Positions 15,666 to 25,764 of a DNA stretch of 64,000 nt are shown here, one piece after another. The stretch comes from an uncultured Verrucomicrobiae bacterium. Its GTDB lineage: Bacteria > Verrucomicrobiota > Verrucomicrobiia > Limisphaerales > AAA164-E04. The stretch spans positions 2,114,876-2,178,875 of the forward strand of contig OX638380.1 of NCBI GenBank assembly GCA_951813855.1, read 5' to 3'. Positions within the stretch are counted from its first letter, which is position 1. Every line of letters starts with the position of its first letter. A model generated the notes under the pieces. That model searched no databases. It saw only the letters and a list, made by a program, of their open reading frames with translations, and had not been told where the DNA came from. The translations under genes and the position numbers were made by a program.

Positions 15666-18356
15666 CTAGCGTTCTCGAACGGTAAAGATTTCGCCGTCCG
15701 CGATCATCGGGCGAAGATACTCGTTCCGAGGAAAGAGTCCGGGCAGAGTCTCGAGCACTTCGTGAGCGCCGGTGAGCGGCGAATGACGCCGGATTTCGTA
15801 AGTCGCTCCAGATTGCGCCGGCCAACTCAGCCGCAGCGTTCGAGCGTTCCAAAAATCGACCTGAAGCCTCAAGGGCGGCGAAGCCCGGTTGGCCGGAGTC
15901 TGCAGCGCTTGTTCACGGGCGTTGCTGAAACCGTCTCGATCCGGATCGTCCCGAGGACCGTATCGCAAGGTGCCGAACGTATTTCGTTCCCACCGATCGT
16001 CCAGTCCGTCTCGATCGGCATCGGATATTCTCGTTCCCCGGACGATCAACGACGCCGACCGCACTTGCCCGGTCAAATGACGCGCCTGATCGAGAACGGT
16101 CAGCCGCCAACGACCGGCGCTCGGTTCGAAAAAATGTTGAACGCTCCAGTAGGTCCAATTGACCGGCCCCGATTCGGAATCGTTTCCTATGGACTGCAGC
16201 ACGCTTCGGGTTCCCGACGGGGATATCAAGGTAACGCGCAAATCTCCCCGATACAGATGGCTGGTGTCCAGCCGCACCCCTACCTGTTCGCAGATCAAGG
16301 TATCGGACAGTTCGAAATCCAGAAGTAACGGATCCTGGGTCAAGCGAGCTTGAACGCCCGATTGCCGCGACACCAAATCGAGCAGCGCCTCGCCGTCTTT
16401 TTGACTGACGGCTACGGCGGGTATGACGGCGAAGTCGGTCTGCATCGTCACGATATCGTCGTAGTCGCGATTATTGTAAATCACCGCGAATTCGGCGCCG
16501 GCTTCCGCGACGTGCCGAACCTTTTCTTCGAACAGAGACGTTCCGCGTTTGATCAAGGCAACCGCTCCGTCCAGCCGGATGTTGATGGGATCGTTCGCTT
16601 CCCCGACATCGATCAGCCGGCCGTTCGCCTCGGCCTCGTCGGCGAAGCCTCCGGTGCCGGGTCTGATTTCCGGAAACCTCAGGGCCGAAGCGACGCCGAT
16701 TCCCTGAATCTCCAGGCGCAATCCCTCATCGGGAATGACTCGCAGTCCGTTCTGCCGGCGGACGACTTGAACGGCCTCGGGCCGAGGCCGCCATTCCCGG
16801 GCCAGCCGTACGGCGAATCCGGCGTCGGGCACGCCGAAACCGGTATGATGACTGAAGAAAAAACCGGCGCCGTTGGCCTCGAGATCGGGATCTTCCGTCT
16901 CCGGATGAAAGGCCGAATGCACCAACAATTGCTGCACGTCGCGATAGCTCAATTCGGGGTTGGCATGCAACAGCAACGAGACGATCCCCGAAACGACCGC
17001 GGTCGAAGCCGAAGTGCCCGAAAAACCGTCCTGACCCAGCAGGTAATTTTCGCGATCGCCCCGGCCCCGAGCGACGAATCCGGCCGCCCCCAAATGATCG
17101 GTGGTAGCCAACCCGTTCCGATCGAAATCGCCGCTGGGAGCCGCCACCAAAACGCAAGCGCCGGGAGTGGAATAACTGGCCGGCCGGCCGTCCGAACGCA
17201 TCGCCGCCACCGTGATCGCCCGGGGATCGTTGGTTAACTCTTTATCGTTGGCGTTATGCAACGATTCGCGACCGTTGCCGCTCGACCTGACGAAGATCGT
17301 TCCTCGGCCGTTGCGGCCTTGGCGAATCGCATTCTCGATGCCGACCTCGGCCAAAGCGTTCAACCCTTCCAAGCGATTATGGACGATCCCCCAACTATGA
17401 TTCTGGATCCCGACGACATCCCATTCATACCGGTACAAATCCAGCGACGCCTCGTCTTCGATCGACCATTCTTCGTCGTCGTCCTGCAGCTCGAAGATTA
17501 CCAGATTAGCCAGTTTCGCTTCCGGAGCCACCCCGCTGACCCCGATACGATTGTTACCCTCCGCGGCGATCAACCCGGCCACCGCCGTGCCGTGCGCGTC
17601 CGACTCGTTCTTGATCCCGATTCCAGGCCGTTTCGCGACGAAATTGTAATGCAACTCGTTCACCAACCGGCCGCTCAATTCCGGATGGTTCCGATCGATG
17701 GCGTTATCCACGACCCCGACCGTAACCCCCAAGCCCCGGGAAAGAGGCCAAGCGCCTCTTAGATTCAGATCGATGCCCAACCGGGTTCCCGACTGGTCCC
17801 GATTTTCCAAATGCCAGCATTCCGCGAAATACGGATCGTCGGGAGCCGGCGCGTAAGCGTTCGTCCGGCGATAAGAGCGCCGCATTACCGGCCAACAAGC
17901 TATGGTGCCCGGCTCCCGGCAAAACGCCTCCGCCAAACTGGCCGCCTCAAAAGGAGTCGGCGCCTCCAGAATGACCAAGCGCTCGTGGACGCGGCGCCGG
18001 ATTTGCCAATCGTCCGAAGCGATCCGAAGCGGCTCTCGAGTCAGCAGAGCGACCGAGCGACTCAGCGACACGCGGGGACCGTCCGGGCTGCCGGCCCGGG
18101 CAGGGAGCCATTCCCGAACCTCATCCGGCCCGCACTCCGCATCCTCGGGAAGATAGTAGACCCGTTCGCGAGGTTCCTTGAATTCGAACCGGAGCCACCC
18201 GGAAACTTCCTGCCCCAACCGTTCGGTTCCCAGAAGATCGCCGGCGAAGAACAGCGATACCGCCGCCCAAACCCACCACGGACCGCGACCGTTTCCTGCC
18301 CTGCCCCGCCGGCGGCCCTCGAAGTCCCGTCGATCAGCCATCGCCCCTTGTTCCAT
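15666..18356 (-). CDS. Secreted subtilisin-like serine protease with PA and P domains
   Basis: 896 residues. A basic N-terminus and one hydrophobic segment (about 26-40) suggest export. The S8 domain carries the triad: Asp217 in VGVVDNAID, His255 in SDAHGTAVAG and Ser449 in GTSASTAVVSG, with the oxyanion Asn in NHSWG. A protease-associated domain follows (about 560-670, ALIKRGTSLFEEKV), then a proprotein-convertase P domain (about 690-800, LRVTLISPSGTRSVL and the aromatic block WSVQHFFEP), then a thrombospondin-type-3-like calcium motif DADRDGLDDRWE and a C-terminal beta segment. The layout resembles bacterial kexin-like proteases that mature other secreted proteins. It is convergent with the glycosyltransferase gene, 21 bp away. 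Confidence 0.93.
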   Translation of the reverse strand: MEQGAMADRRDFEGRRRGRAGNGRGPWWVWAAVSLFFAGDLLGTERLGQEVSGWLRFEFKEPRERVYYLPEDAECGPDEVREWLPARAGSPDGPRVSLSRSVALLTREPLRIASDDWQIRRRVHERLVILEAPTPFEAASLAEAFCREPGTIACWPVMRRSYRRTNAYAPAPDDPYFAECWHLENRDQSGTRLGIDLNLRGAWPLSRGLGVTVGVVDNAIDRNHPELSGRLVNELHYNFVAKRPGIGIKNESDAHGTAVAGLIAAEGNNRIGVSGVAPEAKLANLVIFELQDDDEEWSIEDEASLDLYRYEWDVVGIQNHSWGIVHNRLEGLNALAEVGIENAIRQGRNGRGTIFVRSSGNGRESLHNANDKELTNDPRAITVAAMRSDGRPASYSTPGACVLVAAPSGDFDRNGLATTDHLGAAGFVARGRGDRENYLLGQDGFSGTSASTAVVSGIVSLLLHANPELSYRDVQQLLVHSAFHPETEDPDLEANGAGFFFSHHTGFGVPDAGFAVRLAREWRPRPEAVQVVRRQNGLRVIPDEGLRLEIQGIGVASALRFPEIRPGTGGFADEAEANGRLIDVGEANDPINIRLDGAVALIKRGTSLFEEKVRHVAEAGAEFAVIYNNRDYDDIVTMQTDFAVIPAVAVSQKDGEALLDLVSRQSGVQARLTQDPLLLDFELSDTLICEQVGVRLDTSHLYRGDLRVTLISPSGTRSVLQSIGNDSESGPVNWTYWSVQHFFEPSAGRWRLTVLDQARHLTGQVRSASLIVRGTRISDADRDGLDDRWERNTFGTLRYGPRDDPDRDGFSNAREQALQTPANRASPPLRLQVDFWNARTLRLSWPAQSGATYEIRRHSPLTGAHEVLETLPGLFPRNEYLRPMIADGEIFTVRER

Positions 18357-18416
18357 TAACCGACATCCCGAATCTCATCTGTCCGGGAATTCAGACGCTT
18401 CTCGGGGAGCGGCCGG

Positions 18417-19583
18417 TTACACCTTAACCCATTCCCGGTTGACGGCCGACTCTTCGACCGCGGCGAGCACTCTCTGGTTTTTCAAACCGTCTTCGAAGGT
18501 CGGCTGAACGGGAGTGCCCTTGGCGACGGCACTAACGAAATCGGCCAGAGTGTGAACGAAAGTGTGTTCGTAACCGATGATATGACCGGGCGGCCACCAT
18601 TGTCCGACATAAGGATGGGCGCCTCCGGGTTGAGTGACCAAGATGTCGCTGAAACCTTGCCGATCTTCCGGCAGGGTATTGTCGAAAAACTTCAGCCGGT
18701 TCATGTCCTCGAAATCGAAGTAAAGCGAACCCAAGCTGCCGTTGACCTCCAGCGTGATGTGATTCTTGCGGCCCAGGGCGAATCGAGTGGATTCAAGATT
18801 GGCCAAGGTTCCGTTATCGAATCGCCCGATCAACATGGCGGTGTCGTCCACCGTGACCTCGCCCATTTCCTTGCTCCCGGCCGCGCCCAAACCGTCGCTC
18901 TTGCCGGTCGAATCCTCCAACGGCCGATATTTGATGAAAGTGTGCATCAAGCCGCAGATCTCGGAAAACTCCCCGACCAGATAACGGCCCAGATCGATGA
19001 TGTGCGCGTTGATGTCGCCGTGAGCTCCGCTGCCGCTCACGTTTTTTTGCAACCTCCAGACCAGCGGAAAATCCGGGTCTACGATCCAGTCCTGAGCGTA
19101 ACGGGCGCGATAATGGAAGAGATCGCCGATCATTCCGTCGTCGATCATTTTCTTGGCGTGAGCCACGGCGGGAATTCGCCGGTAGTTGTGGCAAACCATG
19201 TGGACTATCCCGCTCTGATTCGCCGCGTTGAGCATCTCCCGACATTGCTCGACGGTCAGAGCCAAGGGCTTTTCGCAAAGCACGTGCTTCCCGTTTTTAG
19301 CGGCGGCGATCGCGATTTCCGCGTGAGTGTCGTTAGGCGTAGTGATATCGATCACGTCGATTTCGGGATTTTCGACCACCGTCGTCCAATCCGTGGCAGA
19401 ATTTCTCCACCCCAATTCCTGAGCAGCGGCTGCTACGCCGTCCGGGTCGCGACCGCAAATGGTATGCATGTCCAAGTCGGCGGCGAGGGGGAAGAAACGG
19501 GATGCCTGACGCCAACCATTGGAATGCGCCTTGCCCATGAACCGGTAGCCGATCATTCCTATTCGGAGAGTCTTTTTCGCCAT
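18417..19583 (-). CDS. Gfo/Idh/MocA-family oxidoreductase
   Basis: 388 residues. The Rossmann motif is RIGMIGYRFMGKAHSNGW, the conserved EKP (HVLCEKPLAL, about residue 100) holds the active-site lysine, and HGDINAHIIDLGRYLVG is the family's C-terminal catalytic His/Asp region. The enzyme is a cytoplasmic NAD(P)-dependent sugar or inositol dehydrogenase. Members with this GSGAHGDINAHIIDL block are numerous in Verrucomicrobia and Planctomycetes, usually with unproved substrates. The start MAKKTLRIG places the Rossmann glycines at normal spacing. It lies downstream of panD's divergent promoter region and upstream of the protease on the same strand, with a 60-bp gap. Confidence 0.92.
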   Translation of the reverse strand: MAKKTLRIGMIGYRFMGKAHSNGWRQASRFFPLAADLDMHTICGRDPDGVAAAAQELGWRNSATDWTTVVENPEIDVIDITTPNDTHAEIAIAAAKNGKHVLCEKPLALTVEQCREMLNAANQSGIVHMVCHNYRRIPAVAHAKKMIDDGMIGDLFHYRARYAQDWIVDPDFPLVWRLQKNVSGSGAHGDINAHIIDLGRYLVGEFSEICGLMHTFIKYRPLEDSTGKSDGLGAAGSKEMGEVTVDDTAMLIGRFDNGTLANLESTRFALGRKNHITLEVNGSLGSLYFDFEDMNRLKFFDNTLPEDRQGFSDILVTQPGGAHPYVGQWWPPGHIIGYEHTFVHTLADFVSAVAKGTPVQPTFEDGLKNQRVLAAVEESAVNREWVKV

Positions 19584-19607
19584 AACGACAACAGAGGGGA
19601 TATTAGG

Positions 19608-19635
19608 TTGATTCTGACGGAAGCCGTCTTATATT
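19608..19635 (+). promoter_or_regulatory. Candidate sigma-70-like promoter for panD-lpxD
   Basis: TTGATT (19608-19613) and TATATT (19630-19635) with a 16-bp spacer, about 60 bp before the panD ATG at 19696, in the 112-bp divergent gap with the oxidoreductase gene. Reasonable match to a housekeeping promoter; not tested. Confidence 0.35.
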
Positions 19636-19695
19636 GGCTTCGACTGAGAACGTCAACGAGAGTCTTAAATCCAGCCTGCACCCCCATCGTGTCCT

Positions 19696-20076
19696 ATGGC
19701 CAGCGACTGCCTGATCGAGGTCTTGAAATCAAAATTGCATCGCGCCCGCGTCACCGACGCGAATCTGAATTACGAAGGCAGCCTGTCGATTTCCGAAGAC
19801 CTCATGAACGAAGTAGGCATCTTGCCTTACGAGAAGGTATTATGCGGCAATCAATCTAACGGCGCCCGGTTCGAAACCTACGCCATCGCCGCGCCGGCCG
19901 GCACCGGCCAAATCGTTCTCAACGGTGCCTCGGCCCGGTTGGGAACGGTGGGCGATCTGCTCACCATTCTGACTTTCGCCCAGGTAACGCTCGAAGCGGC
20001 ACGATCTTGGAAACCGGCCGTCGCTACTCTTTCCGAGGGCAATCGGATTCGCCCGGCAGCCTCGACTCGATCTTGA
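19696..20076 (+). CDS. panD: Aspartate 1-decarboxylase
   Basis: 126 residues, normal for PanD. It makes beta-alanine from aspartate for pantothenate and coenzyme A. The proenzyme cleavage site is in NLNYEGSLSISEDLM (Gly28-Ser29), which self-processes to give the pyruvoyl cofactor. KSKLHRARVTDANL, NGARFETYAI and GQIVLNGASARL are standard family blocks. The C-terminus after GDLLTI is more divergent than usual. It is encoded eight bases before lpxD, an unusual partner, so the two share a transcript by position rather than pathway. Confidence 0.95.
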   Translation: MASDCLIEVLKSKLHRARVTDANLNYEGSLSISEDLMNEVGILPYEKVLCGNQSNGARFETYAIAAPAGTGQIVLNGASARLGTVGDLLTILTFAQVTLEAARSWKPAVATLSEGNRIRPAASTRS

Positions 20077-20084
20077 ACCGGCCC

Positions 20085-21116
20085 ATGCAGCTGACCACCG
20101 GCGAGATCGCCTCGCGACTCCAAGGGACTCTGTCCGGCGATTCGAACACGCCGATCAGCGGCATCGCGCCGACGGCGAATGCCCGCCAGGGACAAATCGC
20201 CTTCGCCGAAAACCGCCGGCATTTTCGACAAGCCATCGACAGCGAGGCCTCGGCCGTGATCGTCGGCCGTGATCTCGAACCGCCGCCCGATACGGCCAAA
20301 GCCGTCATCCAAGTGGCTCAAGCCCGAGTCGGATTCGCCGAACTGATTGATCTCTTTCACCCGGAATCCCTGCCCCCTCCCGGGATTCATGCCTCCAGCG
20401 TCGTTCATCCCGAAGCGCAAATCGATCCGTCCGCCTCGATCGGCCCGGGATGCCTTATCGGCAGCGGCACCGCCGTCGAAGCGAATGTCGTGTTGCACGG
20501 CGGCAATCAAATCGGAAACGACTGTCGGTTGGGCGAATCGTGCCAACTCTTCCCCCGAGTCGTGCTCTACCCCCGCTCGGCGCTGGGAAAGCGCGTTCGC
20601 ATCCACGCCGGCGCCGTCATCGGCTCCGACGGCTACGGCTATATCCACGACGGCAAACGGCATCGCAAAATTCAGCAAGTCGGAGGAGTCAACATCGGCG
20701 ACGACGTCGAAATCGGCGCCAACACCACGGTCGATCGCGGGGCCCTCGACGATACCGTGATCGGCGAAGGGACTAAAATCGATAACTTGGTGCAAATCGC
20801 CCACAACGTCGTCATCGGCAAGCATTGCCTGATCATAGCGCAAACCGGCATCGCCGGGAGTACGAAGATCGGCAACGGCGTTACGATCGCCGGTCAGGTC
20901 GGCATCGCCGGCCACCTCCACATCGGCGACGGAGCCACCATTGCCGCGCAATCGGGAGTCATGCGTGACATTCCCGGCAATCAGACCGTATTCGGCACTC
21001 CGGCCCAGGAAGATCGAAAAGTTAAACGCCAAATTTTGGCGCTGCAGAAATTACCCGAGCTGCTCAGGCAACTGCGAACGGGCGACAAGACGCCTCGGCC
21101 AAGCCAAAACGAGTAA
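20085..21116 (+). CDS. lpxD: UDP-3-O-(3-hydroxyacyl)glucosamine N-acyltransferase
   Basis: 343 residues. It adds the second 3-hydroxyacyl chain to UDP-3-O-acyl-glucosamine in lipid A synthesis. The N-terminal uridine-binding domain (QLTTGEIASRL...IAFAENRRHF) is followed by a left-handed beta-helix of hexapeptide repeats (about residues 100-290, for example SVVHPEAQIDPSASIGPGC) and the catalytic His in LVQIAHNVVIG. The C-terminal helix KRQILALQKLPELL is present. It shows the organism makes lipid A. An in-frame extension runs back to 20007 inside panD, but the ATG at 20085 fits the family N-terminus. Confidence 0.95.
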   Translation: MQLTTGEIASRLQGTLSGDSNTPISGIAPTANARQGQIAFAENRRHFRQAIDSEASAVIVGRDLEPPPDTAKAVIQVAQARVGFAELIDLFHPESLPPPGIHASSVVHPEAQIDPSASIGPGCLIGSGTAVEANVVLHGGNQIGNDCRLGESCQLFPRVVLYPRSALGKRVRIHAGAVIGSDGYGYIHDGKRHRKIQQVGGVNIGDDVEIGANTTVDRGALDDTVIGEGTKIDNLVQIAHNVVIGKHCLIIAQTGIAGSTKIGNGVTIAGQVGIAGHLHIGDGATIAAQSGVMRDIPGNQTVFGTPAQEDRKVKRQILALQKLPELLRQLRTGDKTPRPSQNE

Positions 21117-21279
21117 CGCGGCGCGACGTGACGAACGAACGCTTTCGCTCGGCCGCCTCTCGCCGGGCCGTTCCGGCAGCAGCGATCGTAATCGCCGATT
21201 CCGACTTGCTTATTCTTGCCCGGTTGCGGTTCAATGAGCTTGTCCGAATTCGTTGTCGATCCTAACCGGAAACTCGATC

Positions 21280-21765
21280 ATGAGCGAACCCGTCAATCCC
21301 ATTCCCGAAGAATACGATACCGTCACGCCCTACTTCATCGTCGACGGCGCCGTCCAAGCGATCGAGTTTTATTGCAAGGTATTCAACGCCAAGGAAAAAG
21401 GCCGGATGACCGGGCCGAACGGTACCGTCGGCCATGCCGAACTGATTATCGGCGAATCCATCGTTATGTTGGCCGACCCCTGCCCGGATCTGGAATTCAA
21501 AAGTCCCCAAGCCTACGGCGGCACCCCCGTTTCCTGCTGCGTCTATGTCCGGGATTCCGACGAGGTATTCGAACGGGCGATCAAAGCCGGAGCGGAAGTG
21601 ATCAGACCGATCGACGATATGTTCTACGGCGACCGCTCCGGTACAATCAGGGATCCCTTCGGCCATGTATGGACCATTAGTTCCCGCAAAGAAAAACTGA
21701 CTCAAGAAGAGATGGAACGCCGCGCCGAAGAGTTCTTGAAACAGCCGGGATCCCAGTCGGCCTGA
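21280..21765 (+). CDS. VOC/glyoxalase-fold protein, PhnB-like
   Basis: 161 residues. The N-terminal VTPYFIVDGAVQAIEFYCKVF and the closing IRDPFGHVWTISSRKEKLTQ are hallmarks of the PhnB/YdhR-like branch of the vicinal oxygen chelate superfamily. His in VGHAEL and His/Glu near the C-terminus could bind metal, but the reaction is unknown. The last about 20 residues form a helix rich in Glu and Arg. The ATG at 21280 is preferred over an in-frame extension to 21253. It ends before a 208-bp convergent gap in which I see nothing. Confidence 0.85.
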   Translation: MSEPVNPIPEEYDTVTPYFIVDGAVQAIEFYCKVFNAKEKGRMTGPNGTVGHAELIIGESIVMLADPCPDLEFKSPQAYGGTPVSCCVYVRDSDEVFERAIKAGAEVIRPIDDMFYGDRSGTIRDPFGHVWTISSRKEKLTQEEMERRAEEFLKQPGSQSA

Positions 21766-21973
21766 TCCTGTCGTACCGACAGTCATGGCTTTAACACCGT
21801 AATTTCTCGACCAAGGCCGTTCGACGGCAAGCTCCGATCAGAAGGGAAAGCACCGGCGATACCGGACGAAACCGATCGAACCCTCTCACCCCGCCTTCGC
21901 AGCCGAATCACGGGAAATCGCACGATCTTCGGAGGCCGTCAAAAACGGTATCGAAAAATCGACCGGCTAGAAT

Positions 21974-24181
21974 TCATTTACGTTTCTCCAGTTGTTGTTG
22001 CAGCAAGCGGTGAGCGACCTTACCCGTGCCTAATTTGGGGATCTCTTTAACGAACCTGAGTTCGCGAGGCATGCTCAAATTGGAGTGCCCGGCCGTCTTC
22101 AGCACTTTGCGGACGGCACCCAAAGTGATGGCGCGATGATTGACCACCGCTATCAATCGCTCTCCCTTTTGTTCATCGGGTTTCGTAAGGATCGCCACCT
22201 CGGTCCGCAAACCGTGTTGCTTGAACTGACCGGCAAGGGATTCTTCAATCGCGGTCAAGCTGATCATCTCGCCGCTGATCTTCGCGAACCGCTTCAACCG
22301 GCCCAAGATGTGCACGAATCCCTCGGAATCGACATCGGCGATATCGCCGGTGTCATGCCATCCGCCCAATGCCTGAAACTCCCGGTTCGCTTCGGGATTG
22401 AGATAACCCTTCATGACGTTGGGACCGCGGATCTGCAGCCGGCCTCCTCGATCGACCCCTTCCACGGGTTCGAGCCGATAGTCGATGGCGGGAAGCAACC
22501 GACCGGCCGAACCGAATTTGGCCGAAATCCTGGTGTTGACGCAAACACAGGGACTGCATTCGGTTACGCCGTAACCTTCCAAGATACGAACGCCGTACTT
22601 TCGAGCCCAATTGTCGAAGGTAGCCCGTTGCACTTTTTCGGCCCCGGCGAACAAATAGCGAACCGATTCGAAATCGTAGGCGTCCGCCTTGCGGGTGTAA
22701 CCGTTCAAAAAGGTATTGGTCGCCAGCATGATCGTGCATTGCCGATCGTAAACGACGGTAGGGACTACCCGGTAATGAAGCGGCGAAGGATAGAGGAAGA
22801 CGTAAATCCCCCGCACCAACGGAAAGAAGGTTCCGATGGTCAATCCGAAACTGTGGAACATGGGCAGGGCATTGAACAGCCGATCGGTATCGACAATATC
22901 CACCGCCGCCAACATTTGTTGAATGTTGGCCATCAAATTCGCGTGGGTAAGCTCGACTCCCTTGGGCACTCCCTCGGAACCGCTGGTGAAGAGAATGATG
23001 GCCGTATCGTTCCGGTCCGGCCGGAAATCGCGAAACGGCCGAACGATCATCTGCTTCAACAAGACAGCGAGCCGTTGCCCCGAACTTACCCGATCCCGGA
23101 CCTCTTCCAGGTAAATCGGCTTGATACCGTCTTTTTCCAACGGCTCGATGTCCAGTTCCGCCCGCTCGAGAAACACGCGAGAAGTGATTATCGTCCGGAT
23201 CCCTGCGACTCGGCAGCAGGTGAGCATCACGGTCGGCCCCGTGGAAAAATTGAGCATGGCCGGTCGAAAACCGGCCGCCCAGAGGCCGGCGACCGCCACC
23301 GGCGTAGCGTTGGTGTTGGGTAATAAGACGCCCACGGCCTGTCCCCGGCCGGCGGCGATCAATGCCGGCCATTGCCGGGCCAGGATTTCGATGCCGGCCA
23401 GCAACTTTCGATAAGACAGCACGGTTCGAGTGACGTCCTCCATCACCGGATACCCGGGACGCAAGCGACGATTGTTCACGAGCGACGCCAATACGTTGGC
23501 CGGACCGTGCTCGAATTCGACCCGGAACCGATGTTCCAACATCCGGTCGCGCACCCAATCCGTCAGCGATTCCCGTCCTTGAGTCGTGCTGACGCAATCG
23601 CGAGGCGGCTCGATCAATTCGCTGAAATGAACGCTCACCTCCGGAAACCACCGTTTCCAACCCCGATGCCGGGTCCACCGCAACCGGTCGGCGCCCTTCA
23701 GATAGCAAGTGATGACTTTGGCCTCGGTTTTCAACAGCAAGAATCCCGTGCCTTCGAAGAGTTTCATCAGCGAACCGGTGCGGGAAATACGCCCCTCGGC
23801 GAACAGGATCAACCGACCGCCCCCCTTCAGATAACCGGCGATCTCCTTGACGGCGTAGGGCGAACCGGTGTCGACCGGAAAAGTCCGGTGATTACGCATC
23901 ACCCAACGATGCAGCCAACTCGTTTCGGCCGTTGCGCTGGAAGTGACGAAACGCCAGTCGTTTTCCAGGCAAACTCCGATGAGCAACCAGTCGAGCCACG
24001 ACACGTGATTGGGGATCATCAACACCGGACCCGGGACGTTCAACCGGTCCCCGCCATAGACCCGAAACCGGAAGAACACCCGGAACACGAACCGCATCGC
24101 GGTGATGAACAGGTAAACCCTCCATCCCATTTTTTCCGGCTGCCGCCGGCCGGACAGGGAATCGGAAACTGGCGTCTTCAT
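21974..24181 (-). CDS. aas: Aas-like bifunctional acyltransferase / acyl-ACP synthetase
   Basis: 735 residues, close to E. coli Aas (719). N-terminal PlsC-type domain (about residues 20-220) with the HxxxxD motif in IPNHVSWLDWLLIG and the FPVDTGSP and EGRISRTG blocks. C-terminal AMP-binding domain (about 250-735) with the P-loop FTSGSEGVPKGVELTHANL, GYGVTECSPC and DTGDIADVDSEG. It re-acylates lysophospholipids with ACP-bound fatty acid at the inner membrane; the synthetase half activates free fatty acid. It overlaps the TolC-type gene by four bases (ATGA), so envelope export and lipid repair are co-expressed. The symbol is by domain order and length. Confidence 0.9.
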   Translation of the reverse strand: MKTPVSDSLSGRRQPEKMGWRVYLFITAMRFVFRVFFRFRVYGGDRLNVPGPVLMIPNHVSWLDWLLIGVCLENDWRFVTSSATAETSWLHRWVMRNHRTFPVDTGSPYAVKEIAGYLKGGGRLILFAEGRISRTGSLMKLFEGTGFLLLKTEAKVITCYLKGADRLRWTRHRGWKRWFPEVSVHFSELIEPPRDCVSTTQGRESLTDWVRDRMLEHRFRVEFEHGPANVLASLVNNRRLRPGYPVMEDVTRTVLSYRKLLAGIEILARQWPALIAAGRGQAVGVLLPNTNATPVAVAGLWAAGFRPAMLNFSTGPTVMLTCCRVAGIRTIITSRVFLERAELDIEPLEKDGIKPIYLEEVRDRVSSGQRLAVLLKQMIVRPFRDFRPDRNDTAIILFTSGSEGVPKGVELTHANLMANIQQMLAAVDIVDTDRLFNALPMFHSFGLTIGTFFPLVRGIYVFLYPSPLHYRVVPTVVYDRQCTIMLATNTFLNGYTRKADAYDFESVRYLFAGAEKVQRATFDNWARKYGVRILEGYGVTECSPCVCVNTRISAKFGSAGRLLPAIDYRLEPVEGVDRGGRLQIRGPNVMKGYLNPEANREFQALGGWHDTGDIADVDSEGFVHILGRLKRFAKISGEMISLTAIEESLAGQFKQHGLRTEVAILTKPDEQKGERLIAVVNHRAITLGAVRKVLKTAGHSNLSMPRELRFVKEIPKLGTGKVAHRLLQQQLEKRK

Positions 24182-25704
24182 GGCGCTGACTCCACGGTGA
24201 TTTCTCGACGTTGCAAGGTGGCTCCTTCGACCAAGGACAGCTCGGCGCGAGCGCGATTATACTCTACCAAAGACTGAATCTCGCTGGAACGCGCCTGAGT
24301 CAAATCGCGCTGCAATTGCAACACGATGAAACTGGTGCTCTTGCCGTTCTCCAGCTTGATCTCTTCCGCCTGCAACGCGGCTTCCGCAAATTCCCGTTCT
24401 TCGCGAATCGCTGCCACCCGTTGCAAATTGATCGAGGCCAGCGCCACCGCATTCTCCACCGCCACCATAATATCCTGTTCGAACTGCTTGAGCCGGATCA
24501 GCGCTTGGTCCTCTCGGGCCCGAGCGATCGCCAAATCGTTCCGAGCCGCCCGATTACCCAACGGTATGCTTAATTGCCCTCCCACCGTCCAGAACACGTT
24601 TTCCTGCCTTTCGATTTGGCCGAACACTCCGGAATATCCGATATTTTGGCCGCCGGCGGAATAACCGTAACTGCCCACCAAATCCAATTGCGGCAGGGTT
24701 CGATTCTTATGATACCGGATATAAATCCCTTCCCGGTCCAAATCCATCCGGCGCTGCTGCAGATCGGGCCGCAAGTCCATGGCGCGATGCCAACTGTCCT
24801 GACGGTTGAACACGGTCGGCAAGGCTTGAAGCACTTCCGTGACTTCGATCCGAATATCCTGCCATTGCAAATAATCGTCGCTGAGCAGGCTCTTGAGCGC
24901 GTTCTGCTGAAGCGCCGCGGTGCGGCGGGTGGCCAGCAAATCGGCCCGGGCTCGAGCCAGCTGGGACGCGGCCTGCTTCTCGTCTAACGGCGCCATGGCG
25001 CCGATCTCCACCCGGCGGTGATTATCCTCGAACAATTGCTCGGCCAATTGCACCGCCTTTTCTTGCACCTTCACGCTCTCACCCGCCGCGATCAGATCGT
25101 AATAGGCCAGTTCGACCTGCGATACCACGTTCATGATCTGCCACAGAAGGGCTAACTCCGTTTGGTCAATGTCGATTTTAGCGAGTTTGACGTTGAGTCG
25201 AACTTGATCGATCGCCAGACCTTCCAATACCGGTTGCCTCAAATCGACGGACACGAATCCCCCCGCGTTATCCAAGCTCGCTTGACCGAACTCCGGCCCC
25301 TGAATCCCGAAAAAATCGATCGAAGCATTAGAAACGTTGCCGCGCAGATTATAAGTCAGTCCGGTAGGCAACCGGCCGCCGAAACCGGCGCTGAAGACGT
25401 CCGTATCGCTGGCGGAACCGGAGATGGGCCGGCCGAATTCGTCGAAGTTACTCGATCGCTGCCGGTATTCGTGATTGTAGGAGGCCTGAAATTCCGGCTC
25501 CCAACCGGCGTAGGCGAGCCGCAGGTTCGCCCGGCTGATCAACGGCGTGATCCGCTCGACCTGAAGCGATAAATTGTGTTCCAACGCTTGTTCCAGACAA
25601 TCGTCGAGGGACATCGCCCGGCCCTTCATGGCCTCTCCTTCCGAATCGGCCGCGACGACCGACAACCGGAGCAACATCGTGAACAGGAACAACAGGCGCA
25701 TCAT
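24178..25704 (-). CDS. TolC-family outer-membrane channel protein
   Basis: 508 residues with a signal peptide (MMRLLFLFTMLLRLSVVAA) and two outer-membrane-efflux-protein repeats, each starting with an amphipathic helix (LDDCLEQALEHNLSLQVERI near residue 32). The long alpha-helical hairpins and the beta segments around FSAGFGGRLPTGLTYNLRG fit the trimeric tunnel fold. It would work with an inner-membrane pump and a periplasmic adaptor for export of small molecules or proteins. No pump or adaptor gene is adjacent, so its partner lies elsewhere. It is third in the glgC-led cluster and overlaps aas. Confidence 0.9.
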   Translation of the reverse strand: MMRLLFLFTMLLRLSVVAADSEGEAMKGRAMSLDDCLEQALEHNLSLQVERITPLISRANLRLAYAGWEPEFQASYNHEYRQRSSNFDEFGRPISGSASDTDVFSAGFGGRLPTGLTYNLRGNVSNASIDFFGIQGPEFGQASLDNAGGFVSVDLRQPVLEGLAIDQVRLNVKLAKIDIDQTELALLWQIMNVVSQVELAYYDLIAAGESVKVQEKAVQLAEQLFEDNHRRVEIGAMAPLDEKQAASQLARARADLLATRRTAALQQNALKSLLSDDYLQWQDIRIEVTEVLQALPTVFNRQDSWHRAMDLRPDLQQRRMDLDREGIYIRYHKNRTLPQLDLVGSYGYSAGGQNIGYSGVFGQIERQENVFWTVGGQLSIPLGNRAARNDLAIARAREDQALIRLKQFEQDIMVAVENAVALASINLQRVAAIREEREFAEAALQAEEIKLENGKSTSFIVLQLQRDLTQARSSEIQSLVEYNRARAELSLVEGATLQRREITVESAP

Positions 25705-25764
25705 CGGAAAACAATCTTCGCGAAGGATAATCTCAGGTCAAAATAAAACGCAACGGCTGGAGCC